A stretch of DNA of 64,000 nucleotides from Zafaria ginkgonis (lineage in GTDB: Bacteria; Actinomycetota; Actinomycetes; Actinomycetales; Micrococcaceae). The stretch is from contig NZ_BAABEO010000024.1 in NCBI RefSeq assembly GCF_039540195.1, positions 1 through 64,000 of the forward strand, read 5' to 3'. The notes beneath the pieces are model-generated. The model saw nothing but the letters and a program-made list of their open reading frames with translations, was not told where the DNA came from and did no database searches. Each line of letters begins with the position of its first letter. The first letter of the stretch is position 1. Position numbers and translations under genes: made by a program. Below are positions 26,411 to 35,435 of the stretch, one piece after another.

Positions 26411-27733
26411 CTAGGCGACGGTCTCGGCGGACGGCGCTGCGGCGGACGGCTGGGCGGCGGAGGCGGGGGTGGCTGACGGCCGCAGCGCGAGCATCAGCGC
26501 CCCGCCGATCAGGGCTGGGATGGCGAAGGCGGTGGCGGCGACGGGAACCCCGCCTCCGAAGCTGACCAGGAAGGCGCCGTAGGTTGGGCCTGCGATCGCC
26601 CCGATCCGCCCGATGGCCAGGGCCCACCCAAGTCCGGTGGCCCGGACGGCCGCCGGGTAGAACTGGGCGATGTAGTCGTTGATCATGTTCTGCGTTCCCA
26701 GGCCGCCGAAGCCGGCCACTGCGGCGAGCACGGCGATCACGGCAGCGGGCGGGTTCAGGGACATCAGGAGCAGCGCCGCCGCGGCGCTCGCGAATCCCGT
26801 GATGACCAGCGGCTTCGGTCCGGTCCGCTGGCTGACAGCCGAAGCGAGGACGGTGCCGACGACGGCGCCGAGGGAGTAGCAGAGCAGGAAGGACACCGAG
26901 GATCCGACGCCGTAGCCGGCCGTGCGCATGATCTGCGGCAGCCACGTGCTGACTCCGAAGATGGTCAGCAGGCTGAGCAGCGTGATCCCCCACAGCATGA
27001 GCGTCGGCCGGCGATAGCCGCCGGAGAGCAGCGTGCGCAGCGGGGATCCGGCGGGACGCTGCCGTACCGTGGATTCGGTGGCGGGAACCAGCCCGTAGGC
27101 GGCCTCGACGCGTCCGGCTTCGGCATGGCGGCCGGTAGCGTGCAGGAACGAGGGCGACTCGGGAAGGGCCCGCCACGCGAAGGGGACCAGGAGCAGCCCA
27201 GCCGCGCCGATCGCGTAGACAGGACGGAACCCGTGCGACTCCAGCAGCGCCAGGGAGCTGAGGGAAGCCACGACGGTGCCTACGGCCGGGCCGGTGAGCA
27301 CCGCGCCGAGCGTGATCGACTTCCGTCCCGGGAGGGCGAATTCGTTGGTCAGGGCCACGGCCGTGGGCAGCAGGCCTCCGACTCCGAAGCAGGCCACGAA
27401 GCGGAACGCGGCGAAGGTCTCCCAGGACGGCGCCGCGGCGCAGGCGAGCATGGCCACCGAAAAGAGCGCCAGCGCCCCGACGAAGATGCGCCGCCGCCCG
27501 AGCTTGTCGGTCAGGGTGCCGACAACCAGCGAACCCAGGAGCATGCCCACGAGCGCCAGGCTCCCCACCATCCCGGCGGAGGCGGGAGTGACGCCGAAGG
27601 GTTCGGGCCCGATCAGGCCGGGGAGGGTTGCCCCGTAGACGTACAGGTCGTAGCCGTCGGCGAGGAGGCCGAACCAGCAGATGAGGAAAACCCCGAGGAG
27701 CGACTTCCTCTTGAGGGTGGAGCTCATAGTCAT
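26411..27733 (-). CDS. MFS transporter, aromatic acid:H+ symporter (AAHS) type
   Basis: 440 residues beginning MTMSSTLKRK. Helix 1 carries LICWFGLLADGYDLYVYGA, the D-G-Y-D signature of AAHS importers such as PcaK and BenK, and the loop after helix 2 reads GTLTDKLGRRRI. Twelve helices; Ala/Pro/Ser-rich C-terminal tail. It probably imports the substrate of the monooxygenase downstream. Start is uncertain by two codons (a second ATG at 27727); neither has a strong ribosome site. Confidence 0.9.
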   Translation of the reverse strand: MTMSSTLKRKSLLGVFLICWFGLLADGYDLYVYGATLPGLIGPEPFGVTPASAGMVGSLALVGMLLGSLVVGTLTDKLGRRRIFVGALALFSVAMLACAAAPSWETFAAFRFVACFGVGGLLPTAVALTNEFALPGRKSITLGAVLTGPAVGTVVASLSSLALLESHGFRPVYAIGAAGLLLVPFAWRALPESPSFLHATGRHAEAGRVEAAYGLVPATESTVRQRPAGSPLRTLLSGGYRRPTLMLWGITLLSLLTIFGVSTWLPQIMRTAGYGVGSSVSFLLCYSLGAVVGTVLASAVSQRTGPKPLVITGFASAAAALLLMSLNPPAAVIAVLAAVAGFGGLGTQNMINDYIAQFYPAAVRATGLGWALAIGRIGAIAGPTYGAFLVSFGGGVPVAATAFAIPALIGGALMLALRPSATPASAAQPSAAAPSAETVA

Positions 27734-27864
27734 TTCCAATCCACGAAAGACGGATGAAGGGGTGGCCCGCGGCGGGGCGTTCGCGTCGCGGGCCACTTGG
27801 ATCGGCTCCGTTGCGCGTTGGGTTTGAGCTTCTCCGATCGGGACCGGGAGAGGAACCGGCTTTT

Positions 27865-27902
27865 TCACTCAGTGACATAGCATTTGTGTTGTGGTTCACA
27901 AC
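27865..27902. promoter_or_regulatory. Two palindromes in the transporter/IclR divergent promoter
   Basis: TCACT-C-AGTGA (27865-27875) and GTTGTG-GTT-CACAAC (27888-27902) are both perfect. The second covers the GTG start of the IclR gene, pointing to autorepression. A TAGCAT box at 27878-27883 would place the start of transcription at the GTG itself. Confidence 0.55.
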
Positions 27903-28748
27903 GAAGAGATGCGCGGCGCCGGCGCGGGAACTCCCGCACCGCAGGGCGGGGCCCGGGGCGAACCGGTGCTGCGGCGGGCCCTGAGCCTTCTGGACCAGTT
28001 TTCCGACGAGCGGCGCGTGCTGGGGCTCTCCGAGCTCGCCCGCCTCGCCGGGATGCCGCCAGCCACGGCCTTGCGCTTTGTCCGGCACCTGACGGAGTGG
28101 GGAGCGCTGGAGCGCCTCGAGGACGGGCGCTACGTGGTGGGCATACGCCTCTGGGAGGTGGCGACGCTTGCTCCCCGCGGACACGGCGTGCGCCAGGTCG
28201 CCCTGCCCTATCTGGAGGATCTGTATGAGGTCACCCATCACCACGTGCTGCTGGCCGTCCTCGAGGGGTCCGGCGCGGTCCTGATCGACCGCCTTTCCTC
28301 AAGGAATGCCACGGAGGTCGCCTACCGCGTCGGCGGACGGCTGCCGCTTCGAACGACGGCGGTGGGCCAGGTGTTGCTCGCGCACAGCGAGCCCGGGCTG
28401 CAGCGCGAGCTCATCGCCCAGCCCGGGGACCGCGAACCGGGCACTCCCGACATGTCCGAGCGGGAACTCCGTTCCGTCCTCGCGTCCGTCAAGGCCGAGG
28501 GCGTCGCGGTGGTGCGCCGCGTGCAGCCTTCCCGGACCGTCTCCGTTGCGGCTCCGGTGCACGACGCAAGGGGCTTGGTCGCGGCCGCCATATCGATCGT
28601 CGTCCCGGAGGGCGCCAAGCCGGCCCACGAGCTGATTCCCCTGGTGCGCGCCGCCGGGCGGGCCGTCTCGCGCAGCCTGGGCCACCGGCAGCCAACCTCC
28701 GCCGTCCGCTCGGCGGGCACCGAACCGGCTGGCATGAAACCCCTGTAG
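27891..28748 (+). CDS. IclR family transcriptional regulator
   Basis: 285 residues from GTG at 27891, possibly read from a leaderless transcript; an ATG at 27909 would give 279 residues. Winged helix around RVLGLSELARLAGMPPATAL, then LEDGRYVVGIRLWEVA and the effector domain (LPLRTTAVGQVLLAHSEP, VSVAAPVHDARGLV). It is divergent from the AAHS transporter and monooxygenase and probably regulates them. The tail is specific to this protein. Confidence 0.9.
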   Translation: MVHNEEMRGAGAGTPAPQGGARGEPVLRRALSLLDQFSDERRVLGLSELARLAGMPPATALRFVRHLTEWGALERLEDGRYVVGIRLWEVATLAPRGHGVRQVALPYLEDLYEVTHHHVLLAVLEGSGAVLIDRLSSRNATEVAYRVGGRLPLRTTAVGQVLLAHSEPGLQRELIAQPGDREPGTPDMSERELRSVLASVKAEGVAVVRRVQPSRTVSVAAPVHDARGLVAAAISIVVPEGAKPAHELIPLVRAAGRAVSRSLGHRQPTSAVRSAGTEPAGMKPL

Positions 28749-28908
28749 GGCACGCCCGAAGACCGGCCGTGACCGGCAACCACCCTCCGGACGCGACGGA
28801 CGGCGGCTCGCCACCGAAGGAAGGGCTCCTCCGGCGGCCAGCCGCCGTCGTGCAGGTCAGCTAGCCCCTCGCGGAGAGCTGGGGGCGCCCCTCGGCGGGG
28901 CTCGCGGT

Positions 28909-29787
28909 TCAGGCCAGGGCCTTCTGGCCGCCTTCCGCAGCCGCGCGGCGGGCCTCGTTGCCGACGACCTTGTTGGTCAGCGTGCCGATCTTCTCCACCT
29001 CCACCTCCACGACGTCGCCCGGCTGGAGGAGCCACTGGGGGTTGCGGGCGTATCCGACGCCGGACGGCGTTCCCGTCGCGAGCAGGTCGCCCGGGCGGAG
29101 GGTGAAGGTCCGCGAGATGTGGGCGAGCGTGTCTCCCACGGTGTAGACCATCTCCGTCGTGTTTCCGTCCTGCACGGTCTCGCCGTTGACCCGCGTGAGA
29201 ACCCGCAGCCCGTCGCGGAGGTCGCCGACCTCGGCGGCCGGGACCAGCGGACCCAGGGGGCCCGACTTGTCGCCGTTCTTGCCCAGGATCCACTGGGAGG
29301 TGAGCTTCTGGGCCTTGCGGGCCGTGAGGTCGTTGAACGTCGAGTAGCCCACGACGGCGGCCAGGGCCTCCTCGGGCGTGGCGTCGACGAGCGTTTCGCC
29401 AACCCACGCAACGATCTCGCCCTCCCAGTCGAGCCCGTCCTCGCCGGCCGGGACGGGGACTTCCGCCCCGTCGACCGTCAGGGACTGCGTCCAGCGGGCG
29501 AAGAGGGTGGGGTGTTCGGGCAGCTGCTGGTCGCTGTAGGAGCCCTCGGCCACGTGCTTGAGGTAGTTCAGGCCGATGCAGATCACGCGCGCGCCCGGCA
29601 GTACCGGCGGGACGAACTCCACGTCCGCCGCCGGGACCGTCCGGCTGGGGGTGCCTCCGGCGAGGTGGCTGGCGGGTGCGGCCCAGAACTCCTCCAGGCC
29701 GGCCAGGATGCCGACCTCCGTGCCGTCCCCGGAAAGGACGCCGACCTCTACGCTGCCGCCTCCGCGGCGGATTCCCACGATTTTCAT
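28909..29787 (-). CDS. Fumarylacetoacetate hydrolase family protein
   Basis: 292 residues; GGAGGGAAG before the ATG decides the start. N-terminal about 60 residues form the small domain; the catalytic barrel has ICIGLNYLKHVAE, the metal ligands in LDWEGEIVAWVG, NDLTARKAQ, and TGTPSGVGYARNP with VEVEVEKIGTLTN at the end. The family hydrolyses or decarboxylates 2,4-dioxo and 2-hydroxymuconate-type acids (FAH, acylpyruvase, HpcE). It is divergent from a GntR gene, 77 bp apart. Substrate unknown. Confidence 0.88.
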   Translation of the reverse strand: MKIVGIRRGGGSVEVGVLSGDGTEVGILAGLEEFWAAPASHLAGGTPSRTVPAADVEFVPPVLPGARVICIGLNYLKHVAEGSYSDQQLPEHPTLFARWTQSLTVDGAEVPVPAGEDGLDWEGEIVAWVGETLVDATPEEALAAVVGYSTFNDLTARKAQKLTSQWILGKNGDKSGPLGPLVPAAEVGDLRDGLRVLTRVNGETVQDGNTTEMVYTVGDTLAHISRTFTLRPGDLLATGTPSGVGYARNPQWLLQPGDVVEVEVEKIGTLTNKVVGNEARRAAAEGGQKALA

Positions 29788-29839
29788 GTGCTTCCCTCCG
29801 GGCCGGAAAACCCGGCTCCATAAAACCTCTAAAACATTC

Positions 29840-29852
29840 GCACCTTTTGTGC
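29840..29852. promoter_or_regulatory. Small palindrome between FAH and GntR genes
   Basis: GCAC-CTTTT-GTGC lies in the 77-bp divergent gap, next to a doubled TAAAAC (29822-29835). The short AT-rich stretch stands out from its surroundings and is a reasonable operator for the GntR protein. Confidence 0.35.
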
Positions 29853-29864
29853 TTGAATAGGAGC

Positions 29865-30626
29865 ATGACACAGATCACTGGCCCGGTACAGCCCACGCCC
29901 CGGGATTCGGGGACGGCCGCGGTTCCGTTGACTGAGGCCATGGTCCTGAACCTGGCCGCGCCGCGCTCGCGGGCCGAACAGCTGGCCGCGGCGCTGGATG
30001 AGCGGATCAGGTCCCAAGGCCTGCAGCCGGGCGACTGCGTGGGCACGTTGCAGGGGCTCCGTGAGGAGACCGGCTACGCCCGCGCCACCGTGAGCGAGGC
30101 GGTGCGGCTGCTGCGGGAGCGCGGGATCCTGGAGATCCGTCCGGGCCGCACCGGAGGACTGTTCCTGGCCCAGCCCACGCCCGTCGTGCGGCTGCGCCAC
30201 ACCTTGCTCACGGTCAGCGAGCAGCCCTCCGCCGTCCTGGACGCCATCGAGCTGCGGGACCACCTTGAGGAGCTCATCGACGTGGGAGCCGCCCGCTGCC
30301 GCACGGCTGCGGACATCGCGGAGCTGCACCGGCTGCTGCGGGAGATGCAGGCGGCCGGGGACTGGAACGCCTTCATGCGCGCCAACTGGGCGCTGCACTC
30401 CCGCATCGCCGAGATCGCCCCCAACGCCATGGCCCGGGCCGTCTACGTCGGAACGCTCGGACATCTGTCCTCCACCGGGTCCTCGCGTTTTGATGCGGAC
30501 GGCCCGGACGCAGCCGCCTACCGGGCCGAACGGCACCGCGTGCACGCGGCACTGGTCGAGGCGATTTCCGCCGGAGACGTCCCGGCCGTCCGCGACGCCG
30601 TGGCCCAACACAACGCCACCCACTGA
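29865..30626 (+). CDS. GntR family regulator, FCD (FadR-like) type
   Basis: 253 residues; TAGGAG four bases before the ATG selects this start. The N-terminal 35 residues are a Pro/Thr-rich arm; the winged helix follows (LQGLREETGYARATVSEAVR, LRERGILEIRPGRTGGLF), then an all-helical FCD domain (AIELRDHLEELIDVGAA, NAFMRANWALHSRIAEIA, VHAALVEAISAGDVPAVRD). It probably controls the divergent FAH gene and the DUF3500/SnoaL pair downstream. Confidence 0.88.
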   Translation: MTQITGPVQPTPRDSGTAAVPLTEAMVLNLAAPRSRAEQLAAALDERIRSQGLQPGDCVGTLQGLREETGYARATVSEAVRLLRERGILEIRPGRTGGLFLAQPTPVVRLRHTLLTVSEQPSAVLDAIELRDHLEELIDVGAARCRTAADIAELHRLLREMQAAGDWNAFMRANWALHSRIAEIAPNAMARAVYVGTLGHLSSTGSSRFDADGPDAAAYRAERHRVHAALVEAISAGDVPAVRDAVAQHNATH

Positions 30627-30685
30627 TCCACCCCGCTGCCAGTCCAACCCAGCCACCAGGCCAACCAACAAGGGAGTTGCCAACC

Positions 30686-31945
30686 ATGACCACTGCCGAA
30701 TTCCGCAACTATCTCTTTCCCGAGGGCCACCCGCGCATCGAGGAGGTGCGCGGCCTTGACCCGTACGCCTACCGGGAGGCGGCGCGGACGGAGGGGACCT
30801 TCACCGGCGGCCTCGTGGAGGGGTGGACGCCGCTGTACCTGAACGAGTTCCGGGGCGTGACCGAGGACGGAAACCTGCGCGAGGGCCTGTTTCCGCTGGA
30901 GCCGGCCCGGCCGGGGGAGGAGGCTCCGGTGGCCGCGATGGTCGAGGCCGCCGAGGCGCTGCTGGCGGCGGTCTCGGAGGCGGACCGGCAGAAGCTGGCC
31001 CACCCGGTGGACGCGGTTCAGTGGCAGACCTGGGCCAACCCGGAGTTCATGCAGTTCGACACCGGCCTGCGCCTGGAGTTCCAGCCCCAGGACGTCCGGG
31101 AGAAGGCGCTGGCCCTGATGGAGGCCTCGCTGAGCCCGGAAGGCTACCGGCTGGCCCACGACATGATGCTCATCAACGGCTTCCTCGGGGCGGTCGTGGG
31201 GCTGGAGAACGTGCTCAACGAGTTCAGCTACAACTTTGCCCTCTACGGCACCCCCCACCCCACCGCCCCCTGGGGGTGGCAGCTCTACGGCCACCACTGC
31301 GCCGTGAACTGCCTGGTGGTGGAGGGCCGCATGGCGCTCGGGCCCGTGTTCTTCGGGGCCGAACCCAACGAGATCGACGAGGGCCCGCACTCCGGCACCG
31401 CCGCCTTCGGCGAGCGCATCCGCCTGGGCACCGGCCTCATGGCCGCGCTGCCCGAGGAGCAGCGCACGGCCGCGACCGTCTATGAGCAGATGGTCGATCC
31501 GGCGATGCCCGAGGGCCGCGTGCACCCGGGCGACGAACGCCACCTTGCCGGCGCCTTCCAGGACAACCGGGTGATCCCGTTCGAAGGAATCCGGCTGGCG
31601 GACATGCCGCAGGAAGCGCAGCGGCTGGCACTGGCGATCGTCGAACAGTTCGTGCTTCCCCTGCCCGAAGGGCCCCGTGCGGCCCGCATGCGCGAGGTGG
31701 AGGCGCACCTGGGGGAGACGTGGTTCAGCTGGATCGGCGGCCATGAACCCGGCGACGTCTTCTACTACAGGGTCCAGTCCCCGGTGGTCATCGCCGAACT
31801 GGACCACCACTGCGGGGTGTTCCTGGACTACGACACCCCCAAGCACTTCCACGTCCACACCGTCCTGCGCACCCCGCACGGGAACGACTACGGCCGCGCC
31901 TGGGTGCGCCAGTGGCAGGCTGCCGGGCAGGAACAAGACCGGTGA
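30686..31945 (+). CDS. DUF3500 family protein
   Basis: 419 residues from ATG with AAGGGAG upstream. The protein is rich in conserved histidine motifs: WQLYGHHCAVNCLVV, GGHEPGDVFYYR, ELDHHCGVFLDYD and KHFHVHTVLRTPHGNDYG, together with GPVFFGAEPNEI. These match DUF3500, a widespread family without a settled function; histidines suggest metal binding. No signal peptide. The stop overlaps the next gene by 4 bp (GTGA). The neighbours imply a catabolic role on an organic acid or ring product. Confidence 0.82.
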   Translation: MTTAEFRNYLFPEGHPRIEEVRGLDPYAYREAARTEGTFTGGLVEGWTPLYLNEFRGVTEDGNLREGLFPLEPARPGEEAPVAAMVEAAEALLAAVSEADRQKLAHPVDAVQWQTWANPEFMQFDTGLRLEFQPQDVREKALALMEASLSPEGYRLAHDMMLINGFLGAVVGLENVLNEFSYNFALYGTPHPTAPWGWQLYGHHCAVNCLVVEGRMALGPVFFGAEPNEIDEGPHSGTAAFGERIRLGTGLMAALPEEQRTAATVYEQMVDPAMPEGRVHPGDERHLAGAFQDNRVIPFEGIRLADMPQEAQRLALAIVEQFVLPLPEGPRAARMREVEAHLGETWFSWIGGHEPGDVFYYRVQSPVVIAELDHHCGVFLDYDTPKHFHVHTVLRTPHGNDYGRAWVRQWQAAGQEQDR

Positions 31946-32343
31946 GCCGCGAAGCCGAGGCCCGGCACCGCGTCGCCAACCTGCTTCACGAGTACGTAGA
32001 GATCGCCGACCGCAAGGACGTCGACGCCGTGGTGGAAATGCTCGGCCGCGCCGAGGTCCTCTTCCCCGCCAGCGGGTCCCACGACCCTTCAAGCGCCCGG
32101 CAGCTCTTCACCGAGCTGTGGAGTGGATCCGTCCCACACCGGCACGACGTCAGCAACCTCATTGTCCGGCCGGGAGGGGATTCGGGTTCAGCGTGGCATG
32201 CGACCGCGCACTACACGCGCTGGGTTCTCGCCGACGAAGGCCCATTCGTGCATACGCTGGGTCGCTACGAGCTGCTCGTGGATCCCCAGGAATGGTCGAT
32301 CGGCAAACTGATAGTGAGCCGGGTGTGGACGGCCGCGGGTTGA
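31942..32343 (+). CDS. SnoaL-like / NTF2-fold protein
   Basis: 133 residues from the GTG that overlaps the DUF3500 stop. EARHRVANLLHEYVEIADRK, followed by a beta-rich second half (SAWHATAHYTRWVL, FVHTLGRYELLV), fits the SnoaL-like fold often seen as small isomerases, dehydratases or ring-hydroxylase beta subunits. Coupled translation suggests it works with the DUF3500 protein. Catalytic residues cannot be assigned. Confidence 0.7.
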   Translation: MSREAEARHRVANLLHEYVEIADRKDVDAVVEMLGRAEVLFPASGSHDPSSARQLFTELWSGSVPHRHDVSNLIVRPGGDSGSAWHATAHYTRWVLADEGPFVHTLGRYELLVDPQEWSIGKLIVSRVWTAAG

Positions 32344-32374
32344 ACAGCGGCGCATATGTCCCGAGGATAATCCG

Positions 32375-33139
32375 GTGACCACGCTCTCACGCGCCAGCCT
32401 CATCCTGGACGCCCTCGCCGAAAGTCGAGGGCGTCTGACGTTGTCGGAACTGGCCACGCGTACTGGGCTTCCCCGGTCCAGCGTCCATCGGACAATCCAG
32501 GACCTCGAGTCCGAGCTCTACGTCGTGCGCACATCCGACAGGCCCGGTTACACTCTCGGACCCGGCGTCCTGAAGTTCGGATTGGCGGGCCACCTCCAGC
32601 TGCTCAGCGCGAACCGCAGCAAGCTCGTCTCCTTGGCCAGGGAGACCAACGAGAATGCCGAGTTGGCCATCTTCAACGGCCGGGAGGCAGTCATCGTCGA
32701 CCAGGTGGCTTCGCCGGAGCGGCTGATTGGCGTAACGAAGGTCGGCCGGAGCTTCTCCCTGCACGCAAGCTGCATCGGCAAGGCGCTTCTCGCGTCCCTT
32801 CCCCCTGTCCGGGCGGAGGAACTCCTCCCGGACGCGCTGGAGCGCTTCACCGATACAACGGTCGTCGACCGTGGCGACCTTCTTGCCGAGCTCGACGTGA
32901 TTCGACGCGTGGGAATCGCTGTCGACATTGAAGAGCACGACGTCGGCATCTGCGCGGTAGCCACCGCGATGGTCGGTCCCACGGGGGCTCTCCAAGCCAT
33001 CGCCGTCGTCATGCCGACCAGGCGCTTCGCCGCCAAGGGCGCCGCGGCCCTGTGGGGACTGAAGGATCTCAACCCTTCGATCGATGCGACGGCGGCCAAG
33101 GCGCATCTGGACGAGAAAAGGCGGGCCGGACTCGGCTGA
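32375..33139 (+). CDS. IclR family transcriptional regulator
   Basis: 254 residues from GTG. Helix-turn-helix at LTLSELATRTGLPRSSVHRT; effector domain with SCIGKALLASLPPVRAEEL, GIAVDIEEHDVGICAVATAM and LQAIAVVMPTRRF. It sits 31 bp after the SnoaL-like gene and converges on the C-C hydrolase gene, so it could serve either neighbour; the mirrored sites at 35297-35356 are candidate targets. Confidence 0.9.
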   Translation: MTTLSRASLILDALAESRGRLTLSELATRTGLPRSSVHRTIQDLESELYVVRTSDRPGYTLGPGVLKFGLAGHLQLLSANRSKLVSLARETNENAELAIFNGREAVIVDQVASPERLIGVTKVGRSFSLHASCIGKALLASLPPVRAEELLPDALERFTDTTVVDRGDLLAELDVIRRVGIAVDIEEHDVGICAVATAMVGPTGALQAIAVVMPTRRFAAKGAAALWGLKDLNPSIDATAAKAHLDEKRRAGLG

Positions 33140-33171
33140 GTCCGGTCCGCCGCTCCGCGTTGCGGGCGCCG

Positions 33172-33918
33172 CTACCAGGGCCGCGGGACGTCGACCTTGT
33201 CTCGGTTCTCCGCCTGGTACAGCGGGGGCAGGATCCGGGAAAGGAAGGTGAACTCGTCATACGCGTGCTGCAGCAGGTTCGGTCCGAGCCGCGCATCGAC
33301 CTCCGCCGCGACCTGCTCAGGGCCCAGCCCCAGCGAGGGAAGGTCGTAGCCCATCAGGAAGTGGCTTCTCAGTGCAAGGCCCCATTCGGTGTCGCGGCCA
33401 ATGTGCAGCAATCGCCCACCCACCAGTGAACCGTCCGCGTGGCGGGGCTCGTCGTGCCCCATGCCCGCATGGCCAGTGACCGCTGCCGACACCGCGCCGC
33501 CGTCGCGGGCGGCGATGTAGGCCCCCTCGTCGAAGAACCTCGTCGGGTCGTGGAATTCAATAAGGAGCTCCTGCTCCGGGAGGTTCGTGAGCTTTTCCGT
33601 GACCACGTGCGTGGATCCCGCCGCCTGTCCGGGAGTGCCCCCCTTCCAAGAGCTCGACCCATGGTCGAGCGGGTGCCACCAGCGATACTCGCGGTCCCCG
33701 GGCCGGCTTCCAAACCACCATTCAAACATCTGACCGGTGCAGCCGTGCATATCCGTTCGCACGGCCACGTGCAGCACGCCGTTCTCCAGTCGCCGGTATC
33801 CGGATTCCATCTCCATGGGACGGGGGTCGAGAAGACGGTCGAAGTCGAACAATGCTTCCTCCAGGTATCCCTGCACGGGCGACTGCCGCGCAGCGGCGGG
33901 GTTGTTGACCAGTGTCAT
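33172..33918 (-). CDS. DAPG hydrolase (PhlG)-like C-C hydrolase
   Basis: 248 residues. FEWWFGSRPGDREYRWWHPLDH at residues 65-86 (cut in parts: FEWWFGS, YRWWHPLDH) and the C-terminal His218-x3-Glu222 in LLQHAYDEFTFL are the signature of the 2,4-diacetylphloroglucinol hydrolase family, zinc enzymes that split a ring-acyl C-C bond; two His and two Glu bind zinc in PhlG. The start overlaps the stop of the MFS gene by 4 bp. Next to an MhpA-like hydroxylase it may remove an acyl group from a phenolic ketone. Substrate is inference. Confidence 0.78.
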   Translation of the reverse strand: MTLVNNPAAARQSPVQGYLEEALFDFDRLLDPRPMEMESGYRRLENGVLHVAVRTDMHGCTGQMFEWWFGSRPGDREYRWWHPLDHGSSSWKGGTPGQAAGSTHVVTEKLTNLPEQELLIEFHDPTRFFDEGAYIAARDGGAVSAAVTGHAGMGHDEPRHADGSLVGGRLLHIGRDTEWGLALRSHFLMGYDLPSLGLGPEQVAAEVDARLGPNLLQHAYDEFTFLSRILPPLYQAENRDKVDVPRPW

Positions 33919-35213
33919 GCCGGAACCTCCGAAGTGAGAAGCGGCTCGCCGTGGCGGCCCTGAGGATGCCTAAACGATGCATGCGTGGTCTTGCGGTCGG
34001 CGATGAGGAGCGCGACCACCGAGACGAGGCACACGCCTGCAGCGACGGCGAACGTGGCGAAGATTCCGGTGGAGCCGCCCGCGGCGATCGCCGCCCCGCC
34101 CAAAGTCGGACCAAGGAAGGCGCCGACGAAGGAGGTGCCGTTGGACCAGCCCAACGCGGTGGCGCGTGCTGGCAGCGGGTACATGTCGGAGGTCGCAGTG
34201 TGCACGAGGTTCATGGTCGAATGCCCCCCGATCCCCATCAGCGAGATGCTGACCACGGCTGCGGGGACCGAGGCGGGCAGGACGAGCATCCCGACCATTC
34301 CCGCGACGGTGCAAGTGGCGGTGATAGCCGCCGCCGACGAGGCGCCCCGCCGGTCCGCCATCCACGCCGTGGCGAAGGACCCGAGGACCGCCGCCCCCGT
34401 AAGAACGAAGCTGAACAGCAGCGCGGCCTGGAGTGCGAAGCCCTCGCCGATCATGGACTCCACGACCCAGACATTCAGCCCCTGCCAGGCGACCATGTTC
34501 GCGATCGCGCACAGGGCCACGATGACTGCGACGGCAGTGCCACGACCGGTGAACACTGCGGCGAGCTTGTGGCGGGACGACCAAGTGCGTTGGGCCGCCT
34601 CAGGCTCGCTGTTCGTAGGGATCTTCATCCACGACACCGCCACGAGAATCGCCAGCGTGACTCCCGTCCCGATAAAGAGCATGGCCCTCCAGCCCAGTGC
34701 GGGAAGGACCGGAACCGCCACTAATGCCGCGACCACTCCGCCGAGCGGGATGCCTGCCATGGTGATCGTCACGACCAACGATGCCCGGCGGGGCGGCGCG
34801 CTGTTGCGCGCCACGGTCATCGATGTTGTCAGGGCCGCCCCGCCGCCGATTCCCGTGAGGAAACGGGCGATGCCGAGCATCGACCCGTCGACCGCTGCTC
34901 CGCTGAGCGTGGAGCCCAGGGCGAACACCGCAATGGCCACGATGAGCACCGGCTTGCGGCCCAGGCGCTCCCCGAACAGCGGTGCGGCGAGGGCTCCCAG
35001 AATCGCTCCGATATAGACAATGCCGCCGATCAGCCCGATGGCTTGATCGGAAATTCCCAGGGCCGGATCGCGCAGCAGAAGCGGAACCACCTGTCCGAAG
35101 ACGATGAGGTTGTACCCCTCGATGATGGTGATGACCATGCAGAGGGCGATGACGCTTGAGGACGAGGGGTCGCGGGCTCCTGCGCCCACGGACACGGACG
35201 ATGGTGCATGCAT
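33915..35213 (-). CDS. MFS transporter, AAHS-like
   Basis: 432 residues from ATG with AAGGAG upstream. MVITIIEGYNLIVFGQVVPLLL in helix 1 replaces the usual D-G-x-D with E-G-Y-N, a departure from classical aromatic-acid importers, and LFGERLGRKPVLIV follows helix 2. Twelve helices. First gene of a two-gene operon with the C-C hydrolase (4-bp overlap), divergent from the FAD hydroxylase; it likely imports their common substrate. Confidence 0.87.
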   Translation of the reverse strand: MHAPSSVSVGAGARDPSSSSVIALCMVITIIEGYNLIVFGQVVPLLLRDPALGISDQAIGLIGGIVYIGAILGALAAPLFGERLGRKPVLIVAIAVFALGSTLSGAAVDGSMLGIARFLTGIGGGAALTTSMTVARNSAPPRRASLVVTITMAGIPLGGVVAALVAVPVLPALGWRAMLFIGTGVTLAILVAVSWMKIPTNSEPEAAQRTWSSRHKLAAVFTGRGTAVAVIVALCAIANMVAWQGLNVWVVESMIGEGFALQAALLFSFVLTGAAVLGSFATAWMADRRGASSAAAITATCTVAGMVGMLVLPASVPAAVVSISLMGIGGHSTMNLVHTATSDMYPLPARATALGWSNGTSFVGAFLGPTLGGAAIAAGGSTGIFATFAVAAGVCLVSVVALLIADRKTTHASFRHPQGRHGEPLLTSEVPA

Positions 35214-35296
35214 AGGTGCTCCTTGGATCGGGCCGCACACCTCGGGCGGCTTTCACCCCAAAGAGTGCGAAAGCACTGTGATACACACAACACGCC

Positions 35297-35356
35297 TGTC
35301 CCGGCTTCCGGGACAGGTGGTGACGCGCATCACGTGCCGTCCCGGAAGCCGGGACG
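35297..35356. promoter_or_regulatory. Two mirrored palindromic operators
   Basis: TGTCCCGGCTTCCGGGACA (35297-35315) and CGTCCCGGAAGCCGGGACG (35338-35356). Their 17-bp cores are exact reverse complements of one another, centres 41 bp apart, about four helical turns. They occupy the middle of the divergent promoter between the transporter/hydrolase operon and the hydroxylase gene. Confidence 0.7.
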
Positions 35357-35435
35357 CTGCGGGACGGGGGTCATCAGCGGCTCCCTACAGTTGGGGCATT
35401 CCCGCCCCGCGTGGGCCCGAAACGGAAGGCCAACC

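Noticed and set aside
26379..28244. 5' extension of the FAD monooxygenase to over 1200 residues
   Set aside because: The extra part overlaps the AAHS transporter gene in another frame and has no domain; the ATG at 26378 precedes the FAD-binding motif at the usual distance.
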